DNA from: Chitinophagales bacterium
Lineage (GTDB): Bacteria > Bacteroidota > Bacteroidia > Chitinophagales > Saprospiraceae
Assembly (NCBI GenBank): GCA_017303475.1
Contig: JAFLBO010000019.1
Span: forward strand, 52,594 to 116,593
Reading direction: 5' to 3'
DNA length: 64,000 nucleotides
Shown here: one piece after another, positions 35,345-42,227 of the stretch
Layout of the letters: every line of letters starts with the position of its first letter
How positions within the stretch are numbered: the first letter of the stretch is position 1
Position numbers and translations under genes: made by a program
Notes under the pieces: generated by a model
Database searches by the model: none
Seen by the model: the letters and a program-made list of their open reading frames with translations, nothing else
Told to the model about the DNA's origin: nothing

Positions 35345-35900
35345 GGGTGGTATAATTGATTTTGAAAGATTTGTCCAGGATTTTCTTCAGAAACTCCCGG
35401 GCTTTATAAAGTTGACTTTTACTGGTGCCAATACTGATACCCAGTTGTTCCGCGATTTCCTCGTGGCTGAATCCTTCTATGGCGTAAAAGTTGAATACTG
35501 TTCTGTATCCAGGCGGTAACTTTTGCAGATACGACATAAGTGTTTCTGCATCCAGATTAGAAGCAAAATCTTCTTCAGTGTGGAATTTGCTCTCAAAAAC
35601 GTTGAAATCCGGCACGTCTTTCACAAAATCGCGTTGCTTGCGCAGATGACTCAGCGCTGTATTCACCATGATCCGGCGAATCCAGCCGCCCAATGCGCCT
35701 TCTCCGCGAAATTGTGCCATGTCGCGAAAAACACGCACAAATCCATCCTGCAGCATATCCTCCGCCTCTGCTCTGTCTTTGGCATACCGTAATAGTATTC
35801 GGAACATCGGAACACTATACTGATGATATAGTGCCGATTGATGTGCCGAACTCCCATTAAGGATTCCGCTGACTAATTCCTGATCGCTGAATTGATGCAT
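35337..35900 (-). CDS. ECF-type RNA polymerase sigma factor
   Basis: 187 aa, the normal ECF size. Region 2 shows LYHQYSVPMFRILLRYAKDRAEAEDMLQDGFVRVFRDMAQFRGEGALGGWIRRIMVNTALSHLRK (core binding and -10 recognition). Region 4 shows LQKLPPGYRTVFNFYAIEGFSHEEIAEQLGISIGTSKSQLYKAREFLKKIL (HTH for the -35 element). It directs RNA polymerase to an unknown regulon, probably controlled by the membrane protein encoded immediately downstream. Confidence 0.92.
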   Translation of the reverse strand: MHQFSDQELVSGILNGSSAHQSALYHQYSVPMFRILLRYAKDRAEAEDMLQDGFVRVFRDMAQFRGEGALGGWIRRIMVNTALSHLRKQRDFVKDVPDFNVFESKFHTEEDFASNLDAETLMSYLQKLPPGYRTVFNFYAIEGFSHEEIAEQLGISIGTSKSQLYKAREFLKKILDKSFKINYTTHD

Positions 35901-36098
35901 GTTGGTTTGAACAAAATGTTTGGTGTGATTCAGTTAAATTCGGTTGCCCGGATGGCAAAAAAAACAATTTTTTTTTCCGACGGAAAGATAACGTCCAGGA
36001 AAAAGGTTCTATTGAGTTGCTAAGCAATTAGAGCAATACCTATATCGCAAAAACAAAGCCATTTGTCCATGCTTTACATACTATTGTTGTGCTATCCC

Positions 36099-36106
36099 TA
36101 TTTTTG
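36099..36106 (+). promoter_or_regulatory. Candidate -7 box for the Gly/Cys-rich membrane protein gene
   Basis: TATTTTTG is a full TAnnTTTG match 26 nt before ATG 36133. A -33 TTG at the usual distance is not clear. Confidence 0.35.
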
Positions 36107-36132
36107 TACAAACCCAGCTCAGTTTTTTAACC

Positions 36133-37128
36133 ATGAATACCACCAATAAGCTGTCGGCAGCAGAAATAAAAACCCTGGAAGAGCCTCAAGCAGAGCAGGT
36201 TAGGCAGACGCTTTCACTTTTTCTAAAAGAACTGATTCTAATCGGCTGGGTGAACACCAAACGAGGTAAACGTCCGCTTCACACCGCCTTTAGCTGGTTT
36301 GTGATCTTTACCATTATTCTGCTTTTTATCAATTGGGTTATTGGGGCCATCATGGCTTTCTTCCTGGCTGTTTACGCCTGGGAAGCAAAAAAGGATCAGA
36401 CTTTGCTGTTTATAAGCCCTGAAGGCGAACAAAAATTAACCCAAACCGGCCTAGACACCCCAGCCTTGATTCAGATACTTAAAACCGTAGCTAATGCCCG
36501 CCCAAAAGACATGGACCACTGCACCAGTCAGGAATGGCGCAAATACCTGGCCCTGTACTATCCCAATAATGCCAGCTTTCACCAGGAGTTTTTGCTGGCA
36601 GGTTTAATGAAAAATGGACTTATTGAAATGGATGCCAACCAGCAACCAAAACGCACGGCCGCTGGCGACGAAGCCCTTTACAAAGCGAAAACCGTCATCG
36701 AAAAAGGCAAGGAATTACCAGCTTTGTTGCGGGAAGGCTCTCCTTCGGCAGCAGCTATGGCAGCCCAATTAAGTGGGTTGGTGTTGTTGATTCCGGGCAT
36801 TGAAGGCTATTTCGGACAGCTCTTTCAGCATACGGGTTATTTGGATTCAGATTTGTTGGAGCAGGAAAAACAGCGCCTCGATCAAGGTACTGATGGCGCG
36901 TCTGATAGTGGTGGTTCTGCTTCAGACGATCCCCGTCATGACCAGGATGCCGAGGGCAGTATAGATAATGGTAGCGACTGGCAAAACGATGCTGATTTTC
37001 TGGATGGTATTGATGCTGATACCGGCGATTCAGGTATTGGATCAGATGCCGGCGGTGGCGACAGCGGCGATGGCGGCGACGGAGATGGCGGTTGCAGCGG
37101 CTGCGGTGGATGTGGCGGCGGAGACTAA
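36133..37128 (+). CDS. TIGR04222-like membrane protein with Gly/Cys-rich tail
   Basis: 331 aa. The N-terminal ~40 residues are polar, followed by one or two membrane helices (FSWFVIFTIILLFINWVIGAIMAFFLAVYAW, about 49-80). A soluble helical domain (about 95-240) contains YYPNNASFHQEFLLAGLMKNGLIE. The last ~90 residues are Asp/Ser/Gly-rich and end in GDGGCSGCGGCGGGD. This layout matches the family named TIGR04222, whose function is unknown. The next gene, 23 nt downstream, encodes a GRDP-like protein, a combination that may form a functional pair. Confidence 0.6.
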   Translation: MNTTNKLSAAEIKTLEEPQAEQVRQTLSLFLKELILIGWVNTKRGKRPLHTAFSWFVIFTIILLFINWVIGAIMAFFLAVYAWEAKKDQTLLFISPEGEQKLTQTGLDTPALIQILKTVANARPKDMDHCTSQEWRKYLALYYPNNASFHQEFLLAGLMKNGLIEMDANQQPKRTAAGDEALYKAKTVIEKGKELPALLREGSPSAAAMAAQLSGLVLLIPGIEGYFGQLFQHTGYLDSDLLEQEKQRLDQGTDGASDSGGSASDDPRHDQDAEGSIDNGSDWQNDADFLDGIDADTGDSGIGSDAGGGDSGDGGDGDGGCSGCGGCGGGD

Positions 37129-37151
37129 TCCAATAGTTAAACTTTTAGCAG

Positions 37152-37631
37152 ATGTACCATTCAGATCCTCTGTGGCAACGAATTCATGTATACCACCCGG
37201 ACAAACCCGGGGTGGAACTGTGCTTTTCGCAACGGTTGGCCAGGGAGAACGGCTGGAACCGGCGTTTTGCCCTGCGGGCTATAGAGGAATACAAACGTTT
37301 TATGTACCTGATTTGCTCCGGTACTGTGCCTGTTACACCTTCTGAAGCAGTAGATCAGGTATGGCATTTGCATTTGATCTACAGCAAGTTATACTGGGAT
37401 GACTTCTGCGGTGCGGTATTGCAGCAACCGGTTCATCATTCGCCAACAGAAGGCGGCAGCAAGGAGCAGGGAAAGTTTGCGCAATACTACAGCGATACCC
37501 TGCAACGCTATCAGGAAACCTTTGGCGAAGCGCCGCCTTCAGATATTTGGCCTCCCCTCAGCAAACGATTTGGCAAGACTAAGTGGCGTTGGGTGGATTT
37601 GAAACGCTTTTGGCTGATCCCCAAATGGTAA
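37152..37631 (+). CDS. Glycine-rich-domain-protein-like (GRDP/DUF1399) small protein
   Basis: 159 aa. The core VELCFSQRLARENGWNRRFALRAIEEYKRFMYLICSG is followed by VTPSEAVDQVWHLHLIYSKLYWDDFCGAV, the PSxxVDxxWHxHL pattern with Trp and His residues known from GRDP-like (PF07173) proteins. The second half has QYYSDTLQRYQETFGEAPP. Molecular function unknown. It is co-directional with and 23 nt behind the TIGR04222-like gene. Its stop codon directly abuts the stop of the convergent ung gene. Confidence 0.65.
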   Translation: MYHSDPLWQRIHVYHPDKPGVELCFSQRLARENGWNRRFALRAIEEYKRFMYLICSGTVPVTPSEAVDQVWHLHLIYSKLYWDDFCGAVLQQPVHHSPTEGGSKEQGKFAQYYSDTLQRYQETFGEAPPSDIWPPLSKRFGKTKWRWVDLKRFWLIPKW

Positions 37632-38321
37632 TCAGGCTGGCAAAGCCCAGTTTATGGGCGTTTTGCCATCTTTCACCAGCATTTCGTTGGCACGGGTAAA
37701 ATGACCGCAGCCCTGGAAGGCATTGCCGGCCAGGGGCGAAGGGTGTGCCGCTTCCAGTACATAGTGCCGGCTTTCGTCGATCAATACCTTTTTGGATCGG
37801 GCAAAATTGCCCCAAAGCATGAATACTACCCCGCTTTTTTGCTCAGAAACAGTTCGGATGACAGCATCGGTGAAGGTTTGCCAGCCGATTTTCTGATGGC
37901 TTGCCGGCTTGGAGGCTTCTACGGTTAACATAGCGTTGAGCAAAAGGACACCTTGCTCAGTCCAGGAACTCAGGTCGCCATGGGCCGGCGGATCAATGCC
38001 CAGGCTGTTTTTTATCTCTTTGTAAATATTAATTAACGAAGGAGGCGTCTTGATACCACGTGGTACAGAAAAACATAAACCCATGGCTTCTCCCGGGTTG
38101 TGGTAAGGGTCTTGTCCGAGTATAACTACCTTGACTTTTTCGAAGGGCGTTTTGTTAAAAGCATTGAAAATCAATGGCCCGGGAGGATAAATTGTTTTAC
38201 CGGCCTGTTTTTCAGACAATAAAAAAGCTTTGATTTCTGCAAAATAGGACTGCTGAAATTCCGGCGCCAGCGCCTGTTTCCAGCCTTCTTCTATTTGCAC
38301 ATTGGAAACCGATGTGGACAT
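37632..38321 (-). CDS. ung: Uracil-DNA glycosylase, family 1
   Basis: 229 aa, the normal length. The catalytic water-activating loop is VVILGQDPYHNPGEAMGLCFSVP (Asp about 71). LLLNAMLTVEASKPASH follows, then the DNA-intercalation loop with the second catalytic His, HPSPLAGNAFQGCGHFTRAN. It removes uracil from DNA in base excision repair. It faces the GRDP-like gene with directly adjoining stop codons. The divergent tRNA-Arg starts 66 nt from its start codon. Confidence 0.97.
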   Translation of the reverse strand: MSTSVSNVQIEEGWKQALAPEFQQSYFAEIKAFLLSEKQAGKTIYPPGPLIFNAFNKTPFEKVKVVILGQDPYHNPGEAMGLCFSVPRGIKTPPSLINIYKEIKNSLGIDPPAHGDLSSWTEQGVLLLNAMLTVEASKPASHQKIGWQTFTDAVIRTVSEQKSGVVFMLWGNFARSKKVLIDESRHYVLEAAHPSPLAGNAFQGCGHFTRANEMLVKDGKTPINWALPA

Positions 38322-38369
38322 AAAAATTGTTTTGCCCGAAAGGTAAGTGGAACTTTACGAACGAGTTTT

Positions 38370-38377
38370 TACTTTTG
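38370..38377 (+). promoter_or_regulatory. Candidate -7 box of tRNA-Arg
   Basis: TACTTTTG matches TAnnTTTG exactly and ends 10 nt before the tRNA 5' end, almost the same spacing as for tRNA-Gly. Confidence 0.45.
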
Positions 38378-38387
38378 CGTCAGAAAT

Positions 38388-38460
38388 GGTCCCGTAGCAC
38401 AATGGATAGTGCAACAGATTTCTAATCTGTAGGCTACAGGTTCGACCCCTGTCGGGATCA
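38388..38460 (+). tRNA. tRNA-Arg (anticodon TCT)
   Basis: 73 nt cloverleaf: acceptor GGTCCCG with CGGGATC, D stem GCAC/GTGC, anticodon stem ACAGA/TCTGT with loop TTTCTAA giving anticodon TCT, T arm ACAGG-TTCGACC-CCTGT, discriminator A. CCA is not encoded. Confidence 0.95.
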
Positions 38461-38473
38461 CGGAAACGTTTGG

Positions 38474-38503
38474 AGGGCGCTCTGAGTTATGCTCAGGCGC
38501 CCT
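38474..38503 (+). terminator. Terminator after tRNA-Arg
   Basis: AGGGCGCTCTGAG pairs with CTCAGGCGCCCT with one bulge, then TTGTGTTTG. Confidence 0.55.
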
Positions 38504-38518
38504 TTGTGTTTGTTGGTG

Positions 38519-39181
38519 TTACAGGATATTGAAGCCTATTCCCAGAGTGAGGGTGCGGTTGCGTTGGCTGGTATTGACCACGTTCCCTCCAGAATTGGTG
38601 TATTGGACGCCGCTTGTTGCCAGGTTTATGCCATGTTGATAGCGTAACAGGGCAGAAAAACGTTTTAAACGGAATGAAATACCGGCAACAGCCCCAAAAT
38701 CATTGTCCTGCGCATATTCAAAAGCACTGTTATCGAGGGTGTTCCAGTCGCCATCACCTTCCTTAAATCGTTCTTCAATCCGGCGTCCCCAATAACAACC
38801 CAAGGAGGCAAACAAGCGTTGGTACGCCCGATACTCCAACTGTGGAATAATATCCAGGTAATGAAAATGCCAGCGGTTTTCCAGGGGAGAAGTGGCAAAA
38901 CGGAAGCCTTTTACTGTGTATTGGGCTTCCAGTAAGGCCGCAAACCGGTTATTAAAGGATTGCCGGCCCGACAGGCCTACAAAATATCCGAATTCGGTGT
39001 TGGTATTGGTGGCTTCATCATCCACGAAATAATTCTCTTTGAACGGCATATTCGTAAGTGTGCCGCCGCCTATCAACCCGAGGTTGAACTTAGATTTATC
39101 AGAGGATGATTGATCGGAACTGGTTTGACTGAAAGCAAAGATGGCCGGGAGGAGGGCCAGGAGCAACAGAAGTGGTTTCAT
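38519..39181 (-). CDS. Outer-membrane beta-barrel (porin-like) protein
   Basis: 220 aa from ATG 39181 (MKPLLLLLALLPAIFAFSQ, signal peptide); a longer frame upstream adds an unlikely Gly-rich head. The mature protein has barrel strands (FNLGLIGGGTLTN, EFGYFVGLSGRQSFNNRFAALLEAQYTVKGFRF, DIIPQLEYRAYQRLFASLGCYWGRRI, ISFRLKRFSALLRYQHGINL) and ends with LTLGIGFNIL, a proper C-terminal strand. It is similar in type, not closely in sequence, to the barrel at 3571. Possibly the last gene of the operon with the GT4 gene, 56 nt behind it. Confidence 0.75.
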   Translation of the reverse strand: MKPLLLLLALLPAIFAFSQTSSDQSSSDKSKFNLGLIGGGTLTNMPFKENYFVDDEATNTNTEFGYFVGLSGRQSFNNRFAALLEAQYTVKGFRFATSPLENRWHFHYLDIIPQLEYRAYQRLFASLGCYWGRRIEERFKEGDGDWNTLDNSAFEYAQDNDFGAVAGISFRLKRFSALLRYQHGINLATSGVQYTNSGGNVVNTSQRNRTLTLGIGFNIL

Positions 39182-39237
39182 ATTTGTGTGTATTAGTTGG
39201 TTACTTTGTTTGCCACTTCCTGATGCAGTAATACAGG

Positions 39238-40374
39238 CTAAGGGTTGTCCCGGGGCAGTAATTTCTCCACCAGTGCCTCCCAACTGAACCGGCGCTTTTC
39301 CTGTTTTACGCCTTCCGTGAAGGCTTCTTTCCGGTTTTGGGCAAAATAATCTGTTACAGCCCGGGCAATAGCCTCCGGCTCAGGCGCCACCACATATCCC
39401 GAAACCCCATCAGTGACAATTTCCGGCAGTCCGCCAACATTCGTTACCACCATAGGCGTTTCAAAATGATAGGCAATCTGAGAAATTCCGCTTTGGGTAG
39501 CCGTTCTGTAGGGTTGAACCACCAGATCTGCGGCAGAAAAATACCATTTAACCAAATCGGCAGGGATAAAATCCTGGAACACGTGCACCCTGTCTTTCAG
39601 ACCATGACGGTCAATGATTTCCTGATAAAAAGCCCAGTCTTCATAACATTCTCCCGCTACGATGGCATGAATATGGTCAGGTGTATGTTGCATTGCCTCC
39701 AGCAACAAATCCAGTCCTTTATATTTCCGGATAAAACCAAAAAACAGCATCATTGATGCGTTTTCCGGCAATTGCAGCTCCTTGCGCGCTTCCGGGGCGC
39801 TCACCGGAGCACCATAGGTATCGTACACCGGATGCGGAGAAAAACGCACCGGCTTTTGGGTGAATTGCCGGATTTCTTCACCAACGGATTTTGACATCAC
39901 CACAAAATCATCGCAGGCGCCAACAAACCACCGGGCAAAGGGGCGGTCGCCGGGGCGTTTTTCATGTGGAATGATATTGTCCACCAAAGCCGTTATTCTG
40001 CATTTTTTGGCTGAAAACCAGCGGGCTATGCGTAGTACTGTACCCTGGCTCGGACCCATAAAAGGCAACCAGAACCGGACAATGATTTGATCTGGTTGTT
40101 CCCTGGCAATTTGCCAACCCGTTTTGATCCAGTTGAAAGGGTTTATGGCATTTAATCGGGTTTTAATGATCAGATTTTCCGGCGCAGGATCATCTGTATA
40201 TTGCGTTTTACCTGGAAACAAAAAAGCAGGATACTGCAAGGAAAAAGAGTAAATAATTACCTCGTGCCCATCGTCCTGAAGCGCCTGTGCCAATCGCTCC
40301 GAAGAAGCGGCAATGCCTCCGCGCAATGGGTGCGCAGGGCTCAGCATGACAATTTTTTTACGAGGTGCAGGCAT
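39238..40374 (-). CDS. Glycosyltransferase family 4
   Basis: 378 aa. GT-B fold. The N-terminal Gly-rich loop is LSPAHPLRGGIAASSERLAQALQDDGHEVIIYSF. The C-terminal donor domain has MLLFFGFIRKYKGLDLLLEAM, ADLVVQPYRTATQSGISQIAYHFETPMVVTNVGGLPEIV (the E-x7-E-like region) and GYVVAPEPEAIARAV. It transfers a nucleotide-activated sugar in glycan or lipid synthesis; acceptor unknown. It is 16 nt behind the HMG-CoA lyase gene, so co-transcription is likely although the functions seem unrelated. Confidence 0.88.
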   Translation of the reverse strand: MPAPRKKIVMLSPAHPLRGGIAASSERLAQALQDDGHEVIIYSFSLQYPAFLFPGKTQYTDDPAPENLIIKTRLNAINPFNWIKTGWQIAREQPDQIIVRFWLPFMGPSQGTVLRIARWFSAKKCRITALVDNIIPHEKRPGDRPFARWFVGACDDFVVMSKSVGEEIRQFTQKPVRFSPHPVYDTYGAPVSAPEARKELQLPENASMMLFFGFIRKYKGLDLLLEAMQHTPDHIHAIVAGECYEDWAFYQEIIDRHGLKDRVHVFQDFIPADLVKWYFSAADLVVQPYRTATQSGISQIAYHFETPMVVTNVGGLPEIVTDGVSGYVVAPEPEAIARAVTDYFAQNRKEAFTEGVKQEKRRFSWEALVEKLLPRDNP

Positions 40375-40390
40375 AGTGTTGCGGGCTTAA

Positions 40391-41287
40391 CTATTGAAAT
40401 ACTTCGTCAGCCATTCGCAAACTTTTACCGAAGGCAGAGCGATCGAGGCCGGGCTCCACGCCATGTTCATCCAGGAAAAACACAAGGTTTTCCATGGCCA
40501 TGTTGCCGGTCAGTTCGTCTTTGGCCATGGGGCAGCCGCCAAACCCGCGCAAAGCGCCATCAAAACGCCGGCACCCGCTGAGCCAGGCCGATTCAATTTT
40601 TTCCCGCCAGTTGTGTGGTTGGGTATGCAAATGGGCGCCGAATTCCACATCCGGGTAGGCGGGAATCAGGTTGCTGAATAAGTAAGAGATGTTTTGCGGG
40701 TTGGAACAACCAATGGTGTCCGACAAAGAAAAAATCCGAATGCCCAGAGGGACCAGGGTGTTTACCCATTGTTGTACGATTTCCACGTTCCACGGATCGC
40801 CATAAGGATTGCCAAATCCCATAGAAATGTATAAAACCAGCGATTTTCCGTGTTTTTCGCACAGCTCCTGTATGTATTTGGTGCGCTCTACGCTTTCAGC
40901 AATGCTGGCGTTGGTATTGCGTTGCTGGAATGTTTCACTGATACTAAAGGGGTATCCCAGGTATTGTATCTCAGGATGTTGACAGGCTTCTTCCGCGCCG
41001 CGTTCATTGGCCACAATGGCCAGTAATTTGGTTCGTACACCAGCCAAATCCAGTTTAGACAATACTTCAGCGGTATCACGCATTTGGGGAATGGCTTTGG
41101 GACTCACAAACGACCCGAAATCAAGCGTATCAAACCCTACCCGAAGCAGTTGGTTGATATAGGTAACCTTAATATCTGTGGGAATAAAATTATGCAGTCC
41201 CTGCATGGCATCACGCGGGCACTCCACAAGTTTAAGCTGGGAAACGGATTGGGTATCGGGCAAGGCAGGAAATATTTGGTGAGGCAA
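40391..41287 (-). CDS. Hydroxymethylglutaryl-CoA lyase
   Basis: 298 aa. A HMGL-like TIM barrel: KLVECPRDAMQG (start of the barrel with the catalytic Arg-Asp pair), FGSFVSPKAIPQMRDT, FSLSDTIGCSNP, GAHLHTQPHNW (metal-binding His-x-His) and RRFDGALRGFGGCPMAKDELTGN, the signature with the active-site Cys. It cleaves HMG-CoA to acetoacetate and acetyl-CoA at the end of leucine breakdown. An acyl-CoA carboxylase beta subunit that could serve the same pathway is encoded at 56.6 kb. It follows the DUF3109 gene by 28 nt. Confidence 0.92.
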   Translation of the reverse strand: MPHQIFPALPDTQSVSQLKLVECPRDAMQGLHNFIPTDIKVTYINQLLRVGFDTLDFGSFVSPKAIPQMRDTAEVLSKLDLAGVRTKLLAIVANERGAEEACQHPEIQYLGYPFSISETFQQRNTNASIAESVERTKYIQELCEKHGKSLVLYISMGFGNPYGDPWNVEIVQQWVNTLVPLGIRIFSLSDTIGCSNPQNISYLFSNLIPAYPDVEFGAHLHTQPHNWREKIESAWLSGCRRFDGALRGFGGCPMAKDELTGNMAMENLVFFLDEHGVEPGLDRSAFGKSLRMADEVFQ

Positions 41288-41315
41288 AAATAAACGTCCC
41301 GAATGAATAAAAGGT

Positions 41316-41906
41316 TCATTCCTGGCCTTGCTCTTTCAGGAACTCCGCTGCGCCATCCAGTTCATCATAAAATGCCTGACCGTATTTTCTGATCAGGGCA
41401 TCTTTCACAAAACGGTACACCGGCACTTTTTCTTTTTCTCCCAGGCTGCAGGCCGCTGAACAGATGTCCCAGCGGTCGTAATTCAAAGCCTCGGAGTCAA
41501 AATGTTCGTATTTGGAAACGCGAATAGGGTAGAGGTGACAGGAAATAGGCTTCTGGAAATCAATATCGCCGGCTTTCCAGGCCATTTCAATGCCGCATTG
41601 AGCAATGCCCAGCGGGTCGTATGTCATGTACGCGCAGGGGCCGCCATCTATCAGGGTAGTGCCATGTTCGTTCATGCCTTCAAACCATTGGTATGTTCCC
41701 TGAGCTTCAATGGCGGCAATGCCTGCCGGACTCAGGTAAGGTTTTACTTTTTCCAGGATGGACTCCATAATGGCCAGTTCCGCTTTTTCCAAGGGTGCGC
41801 CAAAATCGCCTTCCCAGCAGCACGCACCTTTGCAGGCTGAAAGGTTGCAGATGAATTGTTGCTCTACAACATCATCGCTGACTAGTTTATCCTGAACAAT
41901 AATCAT
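41316..41906 (-). CDS. DUF3109 family protein (cysteine-rich, metal-binding)
   Basis: 196 aa from ATG 41906 (MIIVQDKLVSDDVVEQQFICNL). The cysteine cluster FICNLSACKGACCWEGDFGAP near the N-terminus, the later GGPCAYMTYDPLGIAQCGIE, SCHLYPIRV and DICSAACSLGEKEKVPVYRFVKDALIRKYG match the DUF3109 family common in Bacteroidota. The cysteines suggest a bound metal or iron-sulfur cluster, as in the related YkgJ-type proteins. Function unknown. It is first in a probable operon with HMG-CoA lyase and the GT4 gene. Confidence 0.85.
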   Translation of the reverse strand: MIIVQDKLVSDDVVEQQFICNLSACKGACCWEGDFGAPLEKAELAIMESILEKVKPYLSPAGIAAIEAQGTYQWFEGMNEHGTTLIDGGPCAYMTYDPLGIAQCGIEMAWKAGDIDFQKPISCHLYPIRVSKYEHFDSEALNYDRWDICSAACSLGEKEKVPVYRFVKDALIRKYGQAFYDELDGAAEFLKEQGQE

Positions 41907-42016
41907 GAGGGTTGACGAAAAAATAATTGGCGCAAAGTTCACATTTCTTTGGCAAAGCACATCATGGTAACTGACGTTTCAAACCGCCTTCAGCACATAA
42001 AACCTTTTGTACGCTT

Positions 42017-42085
42017 AGAGCATGTATCCTCATCATGCTCTTATCCCCGAGCCTCGTGCAACCCTTCGCACGAGGCCATTTTTTT
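42017..42085 (+). ncRNA. Candidate small RNA: two hairpins and a U-run upstream of purL
   Basis: Hairpin 1 is AGAGCATG/CATGCTCT (42017-42041) with loop TATCCTCAT. Hairpin 2 is GCCTCGTGC/GCACGAGGC (42051-42076) with loop AACCCTTC, followed by a run of seven T (42079-42085). The run is on the plus-strand side only, so it terminates plus-strand transcription, yet no gene precedes it on that strand: DUF3109 is divergent and the purL promoter lies downstream. A short structured transcript with C-rich loops is therefore plausible. No promoter of its own is convincing. Confidence 0.4.
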
Positions 42086-42131
42086 AGGCGTTGGTTTTTT
42101 GAAAAGAAAATTACAAGTTTTGACCCCGTTC

Positions 42132-42164
42132 TTGGCTGCCTTCGGCTGATTCGTACTAATTTTG
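42132..42164 (+). promoter_or_regulatory. Candidate promoter of purL
   Basis: TTG at 42132-42134, 22 nt spacer, TAATTTTG at 42157-42164 (full TAnnTTTG). The start site would be near 42171, leaving a leader of about 55 nt to ATG 42228. Confidence 0.5.
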
Positions 42165-42227
42165 CGGCTTCTTACACTAACTCGGTCCGGGGTTTCTGAA
42201 GCATCCGGCCACTCGCTCAATTATTTC

